Source of the DNA: Methylovulum miyakonense HT12
GTDB lineage: Bacteria; Pseudomonadota; Gammaproteobacteria; Methylococcales; Methylomonadaceae
Direction of reading: 5' to 3'
Length of the DNA stretch: 64,000 nucleotides
NCBI RefSeq assembly: GCF_000384075.1
Contig: NZ_KB913025.1
Coordinates: 4,623,144 to 4,687,143 of the forward strand
The translations under genes were made by a program, and so were the position numbers. Below are positions 17,797 through 27,062 of the stretch, in pieces. Below the pieces are notes generated by a model, which saw nothing but the letters and a program-made list of their open reading frames with translations, made no database searches and was not told the DNA's origin. Position 1 is the stretch's first letter. Each line of letters opens with the position of its first letter.

Positions 17797-18984
17797 TCAG
17801 GCGTAGTGATTGAAAATTTGCCGCAAATAGGCAATAAACGTTTGGTCATTGCATAGGGTTTTGCCAGGGGCGTCGGAGAGTTTGGCCACCGGGGCGCCGT
17901 TACAGCGAACTAGTTTCATGACGATATTCAAAGGTTTTTGGCCGAGGTCATTGGTTAAATTGGTGCCTATCCCAAAGCCTAGTTGAATCCTATCGGCGAA
18001 GTGCCGGTAGAGGTCAATTGCCTTGGGGATGTCCAAGCCATCCGAGAAAACCAGCCGTTTGCCGTGCGGGTCGATGCGAAAGTTTTGATAATGGGCAATG
18101 GCTTTTTCACCCCAGACGAAGGGCTCACCGGAATCATGGCGCAGGCCGTCAAATAACTTGGCGAAATACAGATCGAAGTCGCGTAAAAAGGCATCCATGC
18201 CAATGGTGTCAGTCAAGGCTATGCCCAGATCGCCGCGGAATTCCTGGGCCCAGTCTTCCAGTGCCGTGCGTTGAAACTCGCGCAACCTGACCACATGTGC
18301 TTGGTAGGATTGCAGGTATTCGTGGGCCATAGTGCCGATGGGTGTCAGGCCAAATTTCTTGGCCAGATAGACGTTAGATGTGCCTTTGAACAGGCCAGGC
18401 AGCTCCGCTTGAAAAGTTCTCACCACTTCTTCTTGCCAACTGCCCCAGGCTCTTCGGCGCAGGCCAAAATCGAAAAGCTCAAAAGGATGTGCTTTCAATG
18501 GCTCGGCTTCAAATGATTTCAGCACGGCCAGTTTCTCGTTAAGACGCCGACGTCCCTCATCCAATAATGCCGCCTGATCAAAACGGCGGAAGTACAGTTC
18601 CGAAACGATGTACAAGCAGAAAATTTCGAAATTCATGACATGCACTTGCGGGCCGATCGCCTGAATCCTTAGGCTATCGCCTTCGGTAAACACTTTCAGG
18701 TATTTAGCCTTAAATCTGAATAACGACAGAAATTCGATGAAGTCCGGCTTCATGTAGCGCAGGCTCGCCAAGTAGTCCAGTTCATCGTCGGCAAACTGCA
18801 GCGAACAGAGTTGGTCGAGTTGCTGTTTCATGTCGTCAAGCAATTCGGCCAGGGGATATTCCGGTGTACTGCGGCAGACAAAGTCATACTCGGCCGTTGC
18901 CTCGGGACGCTTGTGCAACATGGTCTGCCACATGGGAAATTTGTAAAGGTCGTTTTCCAGTAGGCTTCTAACAATAGGTTCCAT
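17797..18984 (-). CDS. pncB: nicotinate phosphoribosyltransferase
   Basis: A 395-residue enzyme converting nicotinate and PRPP to nicotinate mononucleotide. Family blocks are RSLLENDLYKFPMWQTMLH, EYDFVCRSTP, the His-bearing LTPIGTMAHEYLQSYQAHV (the autophosphorylated histidine region), DTIGMDAFLRDFDLYF, LRHDSGEPFVWGEKAI and FGIGTNLTNDLG. The length agrees with E. coli PncB. It is separated from the nicotinamidase-like gene by 11 bases, so the two salvage steps are co-transcribed. Confidence 0.95.
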   Translation of the reverse strand: MEPIVRSLLENDLYKFPMWQTMLHKRPEATAEYDFVCRSTPEYPLAELLDDMKQQLDQLCSLQFADDELDYLASLRYMKPDFIEFLSLFRFKAKYLKVFTEGDSLRIQAIGPQVHVMNFEIFCLYIVSELYFRRFDQAALLDEGRRRLNEKLAVLKSFEAEPLKAHPFELFDFGLRRRAWGSWQEEVVRTFQAELPGLFKGTSNVYLAKKFGLTPIGTMAHEYLQSYQAHVVRLREFQRTALEDWAQEFRGDLGIALTDTIGMDAFLRDFDLYFAKLFDGLRHDSGEPFVWGEKAIAHYQNFRIDPHGKRLVFSDGLDIPKAIDLYRHFADRIQLGFGIGTNLTNDLGQKPLNIVMKLVRCNGAPVAKLSDAPGKTLCNDQTFIAYLRQIFNHYA

Positions 18985-18995
18985 GACGTTCTCCT

Positions 18996-19844
18996 TTATG
19001 AATTTTGGCTGTCGGCAATCAGTTCTGAAACGATTTCTTCGCTGCTAGCCAGACGAACGCCCTGCCATTGCAAGTCGTCTAAAAATTTAGCGGTGCTTGT
19101 TTCGAATCCAGGAACCGGGCTCATGCAGTCGGTCAGCATGATCAGCTTGTTTTTGATCTCGGGCGAACCGAAACGCAAGATGTCCTCAACCGTTTCTTTA
19201 ACACAATGGCTGCTAGCCTGACCGGCAACCAAAATGTTATCCGACTCAAGTAGCATGTTAAGAAGCGGCTGATTGAGGTCGGTCGTCGGGTCGCCGGGAT
19301 AAGGTATCACTGCTTTTAAAGCAGAAAAGTTTTCCGTCCAAATGTTTTCGCCTTTTTGAATGACGCTAACCGGCGTGAAATGCTGTGCCTCCCAATCGCG
19401 TAAGGCTATGGCCAGTTCGGCATTCAGGTTGTTGCCCGGCGAGCCGATCAAACAATGTGGTGGCCACAGCGTAAAAGGCCTACCCAGTTGTTCCAGATCT
19501 TGAAGGTACTGAAGGACATATTCCGAAGCCTCCTGGCTTGCAAGGCCCGGCGCCAATCGGTAGCGGCCGGCGAGTAAACCGGTTATCGAGACAAGCGCGA
19601 AGGGCGGCGGAATCTTACCGTTTTCATCACGCCAGCACATGTTATGAGCAAGATCGATAGCGTGGTGGGTGTCGAGCGTAGCGATCACCTGGCTAATGCC
19701 GGTGCCGGCCAGGCGGATTAACCGGGACAATCTCAGAAAATCTTGATAAGCGCCGGGAACGGGGAGAGCTGGCTGGTAGCCGTTCGATGGGTAATCACAA
19801 AAGTCGTTTTGTGCGTCGATGATGAGGAGTTGAGTATGGGTCAT
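18996..19844 (-). CDS. nicotinamidase-like cysteine hydrolase
   Basis: A 282-residue isochorismatase-fold hydrolase, first gene of the NAD operon. The catalytic Asp lies in LLIIDAQNDFCDYPSNGYQ and the nucleophilic Cys in GQASSHCVKETVEDIL; HHAIDLAHNMCW supplies the metal-binding His/Asp region. The protein is longer than typical PncA (about 210 residues). Operon context strongly supports nicotinamide to nicotinate conversion ahead of PncB. AGGA lies about 9 bases before the ATG. It is divergent from the NrtR-type regulator, and an operator palindrome lies between. Confidence 0.85.
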   Translation of the reverse strand: MTHTQLLIIDAQNDFCDYPSNGYQPALPVPGAYQDFLRLSRLIRLAGTGISQVIATLDTHHAIDLAHNMCWRDENGKIPPPFALVSITGLLAGRYRLAPGLASQEASEYVLQYLQDLEQLGRPFTLWPPHCLIGSPGNNLNAELAIALRDWEAQHFTPVSVIQKGENIWTENFSALKAVIPYPGDPTTDLNQPLLNMLLESDNILVAGQASSHCVKETVEDILRFGSPEIKNKLIMLTDCMSPVPGFETSTAKFLDDLQWQGVRLASSEEIVSELIADSQNS

Positions 19845-19892
19845 AACCGTCGATCCTAGGTAAATAATCTAGACGGTTTTAGTGTAGTTAAA

Positions 19893-19913
19893 TTAGTTAC
19901 AAATTGCAACTAA
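19893..19913. promoter_or_regulatory. predicted NrtR operator
   Basis: A 21-bp palindrome with arms TTAGTTACAA and TTGCAACTAA around a central A, only one pair mismatched. It lies in the AT-rich interval between the NAD operon and nrtR, about 50 bases from the first and 120 from the second. NrtR repressors bind such dyads upstream of NAD genes; assignment here rests on position and symmetry. Confidence 0.6.
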
Positions 19914-20031
19914 CAAAATTTAATATACTTGAATTAATTGATAGTTTAATGCTTTAATTATTTATAATTCGTTACTAAGTAGTGAATGCCAAGGCGCGTT
20001 TCCGCCGATCGGAAGAAGGGTAAAGATCAAC

Positions 20032-20700
20032 ATGATGCAGTCCATTATTGCAACTATCGATGTCGTATTACTGACCATTCAAGATGATCGGTTGTGTGTC
20101 GTATTGTCAAAACGAGACAAGGAGCCCTATGCGAACCTGGATGCTTTGCCGGGCGGATACATTCATGCCGAAGAAGATAGGGACAGCCTGGATGCCGCCG
20201 TGCGAATACTTCAACAGAAAACCAGCCTGATTCCGCCTTATCTGGAGCAATTGCGCACATTTGCCGGCGCCTCGCGCGATCCTCGCGGCTGGTCCATATC
20301 GGTGGTGTATTTTGCCTTGGTCAATAACGACTTGATTATATCCTCGCAACAGCCGGGACTTACAATTTGCCCCGTTGACGAACTACGCCGATTACCGTTC
20401 GATCATAATGAGATCATCGAAACTGCGGTGGATCGCATTCGTAACAAATCGCAGTATTCATCCCTACCTTGTTATCTGGCTGGGGAAACCTTTACGCTGC
20501 CAAGATTGCAGAAGATCTATGAGGCCTGCTTGGGCGAAGGTTTGAATAAAGTCAGCTTCAGAAGGAAAATGGACGAACTTGGTGTATTAGAGGAAATACC
20601 AGGACAAACGGAATCGGGGGGAGCTCATCGCCCGGCACAAGTTTACGGACTCAAGAGCGAATTCAAAAATCAGTTGAAATTATTGGAGCGGGGGTTGTAG
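20032..20700 (+). CDS. nrtR: NrtR-type Nudix-fold transcriptional repressor of NAD genes
   Basis: A 222-residue protein with an N-terminal Nudix fold and a C-terminal winged helix. The Nudix box is degenerate: LPGGYIHAEED is kept but the catalytic REXXEE becomes VRILQQKT, so hydrolysis is not expected. This is the normal state for NrtR, which senses ADP-ribose. DPRGWSISVVYFALV and the wHTH block LPRLQKIYEACLGEGLNKVSFRRK are typical. ATG 20032 is followed by a second Met; AAGGGTAAAG lies upstream. Its stop codon directly abuts a transposase relic, so the last few residues may have been altered by insertion. Confidence 0.88.
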   Translation: MMQSIIATIDVVLLTIQDDRLCVVLSKRDKEPYANLDALPGGYIHAEEDRDSLDAAVRILQQKTSLIPPYLEQLRTFAGASRDPRGWSISVVYFALVNNDLIISSQQPGLTICPVDELRRLPFDHNEIIETAVDRIRNKSQYSSLPCYLAGETFTLPRLQKIYEACLGEGLNKVSFRRKMDELGVLEEIPGQTESGGAHRPAQVYGLKSEFKNQLKLLERGL

Positions 20701-20712
20701 GGTGTCAAACGG

Positions 20713-20803
20713 CGTTAAAAATTTTCCATTGATCGGCACTAGGGTAACCCTAAAATCTATTTCAGATTAATCCCTTAAACCGTTGACCGGAAAATTTTTA
20801 ACG
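20713..20803. repeat. 91-bp fold-back element
   Basis: Perfect 15-bp inverted repeats (CGTTAAAAATTTTCC at 20713-20727 and its complement at 20789-20803) enclose 61 bases that contain a smaller dyad AGGGTAACCCT. It could be a MITE-like insertion or the nested ends of another IS. Confidence 0.55.
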
Positions 20804-20910
20804 TCCATTTTTGTTTTAAAAGTGGCTAATTTTGCACGCGCTAATGCAGACATACGCTTTCTTTTTAGCTTGACGACCGTCTGTTGAAGGTAACCGACAT
20901 TTTATGTGGG

Positions 20911-21404
20911 TAGGAAGCGATCGAAGCCACCTATCCCAAGACTGCCGTGCAGTTGTGCATCGTACATCTGGTCAGGGACAGCCTGAACTTTGTCAGTTGG
21001 AAACGGCGCAAGGCGGTGGCGGCTGATCTGCGGGCCATCTATACCGCCGCGACGGCTAAAGGAGCCGAGACGCGACTTGCGGAATTTGCAGGCTAATGGG
21101 GAGCCGAATCCCCGGCTATCGTCCAGTCCTGGCAACGTAACTGGGCCCGTATCATCCCCTTCTTTGGCTTCCCGCCGGACTTCGCCTGATCATATATACC
21201 ACCAACGCCATTGAGCCGGTGAACATGAGCCTACGCAAGGTCACTAAAAACCGGGCGGCGTTCCCCAGCGATGAGGCGGTACTGAAGTTATTCTATTTGA
21301 CCTTGGCTAACATCAGCAAAAAATGGCCGATGCCGCTGCAAAACTGGAAAGCCGCCCTTAATCGGTTTACCCTCCTATTTGAAGACCGGATGCCTGGCCG
21401 ATAA
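20911..21404 (+). pseudogene. IS256-family transposase, C-terminal fragment
   Basis: The readable sequence is EAIEATYPKTAVQLCIVHLV, then SLNFVSWKRRKAVAADLRAIY, an in-frame stop at 21094, WARIIPFFGFPPDFA with a frame change near 21188, and YTTNAIEPVNMSLRKVTKNR. These are the second half of the DDE domain of IS256 transposases. It lacks its N-terminus and cannot be active. Confidence 0.85.
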
Positions 21405-21667
21405 ATGAAAGTTCGTTTACACAAAATTCAGGACACCCTCCGCCTCGGCACACCGCTACGCTGCTCCTGCATCCATGCATAATGCGCCTACTGTTGGTAC
21501 AAAACCGTTCCGGCTGTCGGATGAGTGCTCCAAAAATTTAATGTTAAAATACTTTTGCACACCTACTTAGCTTCCCCAAGCCACATCCTCCTTTGTAGAC
21601 CCAACAATTCAAATGGCGTTTGTACACATAGGAACACTTTCTGGCCCGCTTTTTTTAGGATTTCACG

Positions 21668-23224
21668 ATGAAATGGTTTGTACGCGCCGATCTTGACGGC
21701 TTTTTTGGTTTGGCTTTAGATAATCTTGTGCAATTGCTGGTTATCGTAGGCTTATGCCAGCATGTCTTAGGCTTTTCGGAAGCCTTGGTTTACCAACACA
21801 TCTTGCCTGGCGCCGCCGTCTCGTTGCTAATTGGCAATGGCTTTTATGCCTACCAAGCCAAGCAATTGGCGGCGGCCACGGGACGCAGCGATATTTGCGC
21901 CCTGCCCTACGGCATCAATACCGTTTCCTTATTTGCCTTTGTTTTTTTGGTGATGTTGCCTGCGAAAATGGTGGCGGAAGCCAGTGGCGCCAAAGACCCC
22001 GAAACGGTGGCTTGGCAAGCGGGTTTGTTGGCCTGTTTCGGTTCCGGCCTGATCGAGTTTGGCGGGGCTTTTGTCGGGGAAAAATTAAGGAAAGCCACGC
22101 CGCGCGCCGCCTTATTGTCCACTTTGTCGGGCATTGCCTTGACGTTCATTTCCTTGGGCTTTTTGTTCCGTACTTATGCCCATCCCATCGTCGGTTTGGT
22201 GACGCTCGGCGTGATTTTATTGACTTATTTCGGCAAGCTCCGGTTTCGCGGCAATATTCCGGGTGGCTTGGTGGCGGTGGTCTTGGGCACGTTATTGTCC
22301 TGGTTGACCGGTTTGGCCCCGGTCGGGAGCCCGCCGGACAATGAATTGGGGCTGTATTTGCCCATCCCGGTGCTAAGCGACCTGTTCCAAGCCCTGACGT
22401 CGGGGCATAGCTTGAGCTACCTATCGGTCATCATCCCCATGGGGCTGTTCAACCTCATCGGCTCCCTACAAAATATCGAATCCGCCGAGGCCGCTGGTGA
22501 CAGCTATCCCAGCCGGCCCTCTTTAGCGGCCAACGGCATAGGGACATTGGCGGCCTGCCTGTTCGGTTCCTGCTTCCCTACGACCATTTACATCGGCCAT
22601 CCGGGCTGGAAGGCGATGGGGGCACGGGCGGGCTATTCGATCCTAAACGGCGCGGTCATTACCTTGATTTGCCTGACGGGCAGTTTATCTTACATCGCCT
22701 GGGCAATCCCGGTTGATGCCGGTATGGCGATTGTTTTGTGGATAGGCATTGTGATTGCGGCACAGGCTTTTCAGGAAACCCCGAAAAGCCACGCGCCAGC
22801 GGTTGTGATGGGCTTGCTGCCCGGCATTGCCGCGTGGGGGGCGTTCATGGCGAAGAGCGGTGTGCGGGCCGCCGATTATGGCAATGCCCCCATGCCCGCC
22901 TTTTCAGAAACCCTGCTAGCACGTTTCCAACAGGAAGACATTTGGATTAACGGGGCTTTTGCATTGGAGCAAGGGTTTATTTTCACGGCGATGATCCTGG
23001 CGGCGATGACGGTCGCGATCATTGAACGGCAATTTGCCAAAGCGGCCTTATGGAGCGGCTCCGCCAGTTTGTTGGCGGCGGGCGGCCTGATCCACTCTTA
23101 CCGCTGGACGGTTAGCGACACCGCATTGTCATTAACGCCCGCATGGGAATGGGCATGCGCCTACGCGTTGATGGGGGTGATATTTTTAAGCGCCAGATGG
23201 GTAGCCGCCCCGGCCCGGCCATAA
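21668..23224 (+). CDS. NCS2-family (AzgA-like) permease
   Basis: A 518-residue polytopic inner-membrane protein. It begins KWFVRADLDGFFGLALDNLVQLL and has the NCS2 carrier signatures ATGRSDICALPYGINTVS and, in the repeat half, NIESAEAAGDSYPSRPS and FGSCFPTTIYIGHPGWKAMGARAGYS. About 12-13 hydrophobic segments are visible. NCS2 carriers bring purines, pyrimidines or related compounds in by proton symport; the substrate here is unknown. It is longer than usual AzgA (about 430-450), with an extended C-terminal part (residues about 415-515) holding three more hydrophobic segments. AGGA precedes the ATG. Confidence 0.8.
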   Translation: MKWFVRADLDGFFGLALDNLVQLLVIVGLCQHVLGFSEALVYQHILPGAAVSLLIGNGFYAYQAKQLAAATGRSDICALPYGINTVSLFAFVFLVMLPAKMVAEASGAKDPETVAWQAGLLACFGSGLIEFGGAFVGEKLRKATPRAALLSTLSGIALTFISLGFLFRTYAHPIVGLVTLGVILLTYFGKLRFRGNIPGGLVAVVLGTLLSWLTGLAPVGSPPDNELGLYLPIPVLSDLFQALTSGHSLSYLSVIIPMGLFNLIGSLQNIESAEAAGDSYPSRPSLAANGIGTLAACLFGSCFPTTIYIGHPGWKAMGARAGYSILNGAVITLICLTGSLSYIAWAIPVDAGMAIVLWIGIVIAAQAFQETPKSHAPAVVMGLLPGIAAWGAFMAKSGVRAADYGNAPMPAFSETLLARFQQEDIWINGAFALEQGFIFTAMILAAMTVAIIERQFAKAALWSGSASLLAAGGLIHSYRWTVSDTALSLTPAWEWACAYALMGVIFLSARWVAAPARP

Positions 23225-23231
23225 AAATTTT

Positions 23232-23277
23232 GGCGGTTTATCCCCATCCACTTACCGGACCAATGGGTTAAACCGCC
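23232..23277. terminator. bidirectional terminator between convergent genes
   Basis: GGCGGTTTA at 23232-23240 pairs with TAAACCGCC at 23269-23277, with a nested CCCAT/ATGGG pair inside. It lies between the NCS2 permease and the DUF3455 gene. Confidence 0.5.
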
Positions 23278-23297
23278 CGCCAACTACAGATTAAAAC

Positions 23298-23801
23298 TTA
23301 AGGGCCATTAAAAAACACATAGTCCGCCGTATAAGGCACACGTTTTTCGCCACCTAAATGGTTGCCGTCACAACCGGACACCGGTGGCAAACCGCCGTGG
23401 GTGTTGATCCGGTTGATAAAACGGGTCTCGGCAAATATATCCTTGCCTTTATGCGCGACAATTTCCACCAATAACCAGGCAATGGATGTTTCCGGGTTCA
23501 CATCAAGCTTTTTAAGGACACGCCCGACCACATGGCTACCGGCCTTATATTCCCAGATCGGCCCGGCATAATGTTTGCCGACCACCTGCCCGTGCTTATC
23601 AAATAAGGCCGCATCGGGGGCTTTAGCTTCCCAAGCGTATTTGCCTTGGTTTAAAGTGCATTGGTAAATCTGCTCGCCTTTCGCATGGACTGACAAGAAC
23701 GGCTGATGTCCAGGCGGGGCTTTAATGGGTTCAGGGATTGCACAATTGGCATGGGCGGCACTTTGCGACAGCGCCAGTAACAACAGGATTTTTTTCAACA
23801 T
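23298..23801 (-). CDS. secreted DUF3455-family protein
   Basis: From the ATG at 23801 (behind GGTGAG) the 167-residue product has a Sec signal (LKKILLLLALSQSAAHA) and a mature part that starts NCAIPEPIKAPPGHQPFLSVHAKGEQIYQC. The continuation YAWEAKAPDAALFD and VGKHYAGPIWEYKAGSHVVG matches the DUF3455 pattern as I recall it. Its role is unknown and it is presumably periplasmic. The upstream SDR stop (23807-23809) is six bases away, so the two genes are probably co-transcribed. Confidence 0.7.
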   Translation of the reverse strand: MLKKILLLLALSQSAAHANCAIPEPIKAPPGHQPFLSVHAKGEQIYQCTLNQGKYAWEAKAPDAALFDKHGQVVGKHYAGPIWEYKAGSHVVGRVLKKLDVNPETSIAWLLVEIVAHKGKDIFAETRFINRINTHGGLPPVSGCDGNHLGGEKRVPYTADYVFFNGP

Positions 23802-23806
23802 ATTAC

Positions 23807-24493
23807 TCACCAAGGCATTAACGTGCCGTCGTATTTAATAAAACTGCCGGATTGTTGCGGTGAAAATTGGGCGATGACGTCACGCATCCCGGCTATGCTT
23901 TCTGGCGCTTCAATCAAGGCATTCGGCCCGCCCATATCGGTCTTGACCCAACCCGGGTGCAACGTCAACACGCCAATGCCTTGCGCCTTTAAGTCGATTG
24001 CCAGGCTTTTCATTGCCGCATTCAACGCCGCTTTGCTGGAACGGTAAAACAAACTGCCGCCGCTGGTGTTGTCGGCAATGCTGCCCATCAGGCTGCTGAC
24101 ATTGGCGATGACCTTTTGCCCGCCACGTTGCAGATGCGGCAAAAAGGCTTCCGCCATTTTCACAGGGGCTTGGGTATTGGTCACAAAAGACCGCAACCAC
24201 AGCGGGTAATCCAGCTGGCCAAACCCGTTGGCCTTATTGTCGCCATAAACGCCCGCATTGTTAAGCAACACATCAATAGAAACATCCGCCAGTTTTGCCG
24301 CCAAACGGTCTATCGCCGCAAAATCGGCGACATCCAGGGTTTCCAGTTGGATATTGCCTGCCAAAGCCTGTAAACCCGCGGCTTGCGCCGGATTCCGGCA
24401 ACATGCGATGGCCCGCCAACCGTCCGCCGCATATTGGCGGCAAAATTCCAAACCCAAGCCCCGGTTCGCACCCGTTATTAAAATAATCCCCAT
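23807..24493 (-). CDS. SDR-family NAD(P)-dependent oxidoreductase
   Basis: A 228-residue Rossmann short-chain dehydrogenase. The cofactor loop is ITGANRGLGLEFCRQ, the structural motif LLNNAGVYG, and the catalytic Ser and Tyr-x-x-x-Lys are in NVSSLMGSI and FYRSSKAALN. Note that the usual YxxSK is YRSSK, so Tyr and Lys are both present. I chose ATG 24493 because GGAGGAAA precedes it; an extension to 24523 would run into the sodB terminator. The substrate is unknown. Confidence 0.88.
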   Translation of the reverse strand: MGIILITGANRGLGLEFCRQYAADGWRAIACCRNPAQAAGLQALAGNIQLETLDVADFAAIDRLAAKLADVSIDVLLNNAGVYGDNKANGFGQLDYPLWLRSFVTNTQAPVKMAEAFLPHLQRGGQKVIANVSSLMGSIADNTSGGSLFYRSSKAALNAAMKSLAIDLKAQGIGVLTLHPGWVKTDMGGPNALIEAPESIAGMRDVIAQFSPQQSGSFIKYDGTLMPW

Positions 24494-24509
24494 ATTTTCC
24501 TCCAATAAA

Positions 24510-24542
24510 AAAGCCTTCTGCATCAGTGACGCAGAAGGCTTT
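24510..24542 (-). terminator. rho-independent terminator of sodB
   Basis: A perfect 12-bp stem (AAAGCCTTCTGC and its complement) with a 9-base loop is followed on the minus strand by a run of six T. It lies 22 bases after the sodB stop and just before the SDR gene. Confidence 0.85.
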
Positions 24543-24564
24543 GGTTACAACATCAAACGGGTGA

Positions 24565-25146
24565 TTAGGCAGCGAAATTCGCTTCGGCAAAATCCCAGTT
24601 AACCAAGGCCCAGAAGGCTTCCAGATATTTAGGGCGTGCGTTGCGGTAGTCAATGTAATAAGCATGCTCCCACACGTCACAAGTCAATAATGGCGTTTGG
24701 CCGGTAGTCAACGGGCAACCTGCGTTGCTAGTGCTCACCAACGCCAGGCTACCATCGGCATTTTTAACCAGCCACGCCCAACCAGAACCAAAAGTGCCAA
24801 CGGCGCATTTGGTGAACTCTTCTTTGAATTTTTCAAAAGAACCAAATGTTTCGTTGATCGCCGCCGCCAACGCGCCAGTAGGTTCGCCACCTGCGCTAGG
24901 AGCCAAGCTGTTCCAGTAAAATGTGTGGTTCCAGATTTGGGCCGCGTTGTTGAAAATAGGCCCGGAAGATTTCACAATAATTTCTTCCAATGACAACCCT
25001 TCGAATTCAGTACCAGGAACCAAATTGTTCAGGTTAGTCACATACGTTTGGTGGTGCTTACCATGATGGAATTCTAAAGTTTCTTCAGAGATATAAGGGA
25101 CTAATCTATTGCTAGCATAAGGCAAAGCAGGAAGTTCGAAAGCCAT
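24565..25146 (-). CDS. sodB: iron superoxide dismutase
   Basis: A 193-residue Fe/Mn-type SOD. Metal ligands sit in [13 protein letters not shown] (His), NHTFYWNSL (His) and [14 protein letters not shown] (Asp and His). [15 protein letters not shown] and FGSGWAWLV, together with the length, are typical of the Fe form. It detoxifies superoxide in the cytoplasm. It has its own terminator downstream. The ATG at 25146 fits SodB ([11 protein letters not shown]). Confidence 0.96.
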   Translation of the reverse strand: MAFELPALPYASNRLVPYISEETLEFHHGKHHQTYVTNLNNLVPGTEFEGLSLEEIIVKSSGPIFNNAAQIWNHTFYWNSLAPSAGGEPTGALAAAINETFGSFEKFKEEFTKCAVGTFGSGWAWLVKNADGSLALVSTSNAGCPLTTGQTPLLTCDVWEHAYYIDYRNARPKYLEAFWALVNWDFAEANFAA

Positions 25147-25532
25147 TTGATTTTCCTAAATAAAAGTTAAAAGGGAGTGTAAAAAGCACTGGATTTACCA
25201 ATTACCCAGTAATTTAATAGGCTATAACTTTAGCACTGCTGGGCGATTAAATAAAGCCGGCCACCACTTCAGCCATGGGATAAAGGCCATAACCATCAGT
25301 TTCATCCATTAAAAACACATAAACAAAAGCACAAAAATCCTACCAACCTTAACATTTTTAAGGGAAAACAGGAATACGGGGCTTCATCAAAAATTGTTAT
25401 TGCCTCGGTAGCGAAATAGGGAAACCCAAGGAAAACCTACCCCCCTAGCAACTCCGTACCCGCTGCCCCCGTCGGGTGGGTACAAAAGGTCACTTATTGC
25501 CCTTAACACGATGTGCCCTGCCTTAGGCCCAA
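25147..25532. other. intergenic between sodB and the TolC-family gene
   Basis: This region holds the sodB leader. A hairpin-like segment at 25456-25483 (GTACCC...GGGTAC with extra pairs) may end the outer-membrane channel gene transcript. No gene is visible. Confidence 0.4.
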
Positions 25533-27062
25533 CTATGGAAGGCCGCTGCCAAACGCTTCGCCGTCCGTATTCAAACTGCCCCTGCCCAACCCTCCGGAAG
25601 CATAAACCAGCGCCGCCGCCGACCGTAGCAAGGTGGCGCGGCTGTCGATTTCGGTATAACGGGCGCGCGCCAAATCCTTGTGCGCGGACAGCAGTTCGAT
25701 TACCGTGGAAAAGCCGTGGGCGTAGGATTCTTGTGTGGCGGCGTAGGATTCTTCGGCGGCCTTCAATAAGGCTAGCGCAAACTCACGTTTTTCCAGCGCG
25801 GTTTTGGTGTCGGCATAGGCTTTCCAAATCTCGCGCATGATGTCCAGGCGCAAGGTTTCAAGTTCAGCCCCGGAAGCCTTTTTCCTGGCTTCCGCTTCAT
25901 GCACGGCGTTGCTGCGTTCAAATCCGTCGAACAAGACCCATTCCATCGTCAGCATCGCGGTGCCGACCAGATTACTGGCCGAATAACTTTCATTGCCGGG
26001 TGGCGTTGTATGCACATTGCCCCAGTATTGGTTGCCAATATTGCCGCCCAGGGAAAACTTGGGCCAAAATTCGGCCCTGGCTTTCTTCACTTCCGCTTCG
26101 CGTGCCCGCAATTCCGCAAGCCGCGCCATCAGGTCGGGGCGTTGTTCCAAGGCTTGGTCGACAATTTTTTCGGCCGACTGCACCAGCCCCGCCGGTAACG
26201 GCAATTTGTCCAAATCTATCAGTTGCAAGGAGTAAGAAGGTGAAATGCCCAAGTTAGCGGCCAGCTCGGCCCGTGCCTGGATCACCGAGCCACGGGCATC
26301 CTGGAGGTCATAGCTGGCTTTTGCCCGCTCCTGGACCGCCAACAACAAACTTGGGCGCGTCGCCAAGCCTTGGCCGAATTTTGCCTGGACTGAAGCCGTG
26401 CCCGCATTTGCGGACTCCAACGTCCGCTGCGCCGCCGTTACCTTGGAAAGCATGGCCTGGTAGGCAAAAAAACTGCTGGCAACCCGATAGGCAATTTCCT
26501 GGTGTTTGCGGTTGAAGGAAAAATTAGCGGCCATCAAACGTTGTGCGCCCGCATCGACCAAAGCCTCCCGGCGCCCAAAATCAAACAGTGTCCAGGCCAA
26601 CTCCAAACTGCCAAAAGCGGCGTGGCCATCGCTGACCAACGCGCCTCCGGGGATGGGGAAGCTGGTGTTGAAATATTGCCCGAACGCCATAGCGGTCAGC
26701 GTCGGATACCAGGCGCTACGGTTCCTTTCGAGCTTGGCGGCGGCGGCTTTCGCTTCTTCCCAGCTCGCCCGGGTTTCCGGATTGGCATGCAAGGCCAAAT
26801 CGACCAGCGCCGGCAGGTCGTAGGTCAGCGTGGTGTCGACCGGATTTTCTTCCGGCGTGCGGCTGGGTATGCCTATCTGCTGGGCACCGCTTGTAGCCTC
26901 CCGCCCATGCCAATAATCGGCAGGATGAGCCGGAGCCGCTGCGTAGGGGCCATCAAATTGTATTGCAGCTGGCGGCATGCAGCCTGTCAGTGCCATCGCT
27001 ACGGCTATCACCAGGCATTTGCCGCGCCGCAACTGTCGCAAACTTGAAAACATCTTCTTCAA
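25533..27062 (-). CDS. TolC-family outer-membrane efflux lipoprotein (MdtP/NodT-like)
   Basis: A 509-residue outer-membrane factor. The N-terminus has a lipoprotein signal with lipobox ALTGCMPP. Two repeated TolC halves are visible, each with long amphipathic helices, beginning LPALVDLALHANPETRASWEEAKA and EKIVDQALEQRPDLMARLAELRA. It should form the trimeric exit duct for the FUSC/MFP pump encoded divergently at 27237-30980. In the E. coli mdtNOP arrangement the equivalent gene is co-directional, so the layout differs here. Confidence 0.88.
   Translation of the reverse strand: MKKMFSSLRQLRRGKCLVIAVAMALTGCMPPAAIQFDGPYAAAPAHPADYWHGREATSGAQQIGIPSRTPEENPVDTTLTYDLPALVDLALHANPETRASWEEAKAAAAKLERNRSAWYPTLTAMAFGQYFNTSFPIPGGALVSDGHAAFGSLELAWTLFDFGRREALVDAGAQRLMAANFSFNRKHQEIAYRVASSFFAYQAMLSKVTAAQRTLESANAGTASVQAKFGQGLATRPSLLLAVQERAKASYDLQDARGSVIQARAELAANLGISPSYSLQLIDLDKLPLPAGLVQSAEKIVDQALEQRPDLMARLAELRAREAEVKKARAEFWPKFSLGGNIGNQYWGNVHTTPPGNESYSASNLVGTAMLTMEWVLFDGFERSNAVHEAEARKKASGAELETLRLDIMREIWKAYADTKTALEKREFALALLKAAEESYAATQESYAHGFSTVIELLSAHKDLARARYTEIDSRATLLRSAAALVYASGGLGRGSLNTDGEAFGSGLP

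Larger units (their letters stand above)
20699..21439 (+). mobile_element. degenerate IS256-type insertion remnant
   Basis: Short terminal matches AGGGTGTC at 20699-20706 and GACACCCT at 21432-21439 bracket the remnant. The 5' two-thirds of the transposase is gone and replaced by an unrelated fold-back segment. The left end overlaps the last two bases of the nrtR stop codon. The 228 bases beyond it, to 21667, hold only the leader of the NCS2 gene. Confidence 0.55.
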
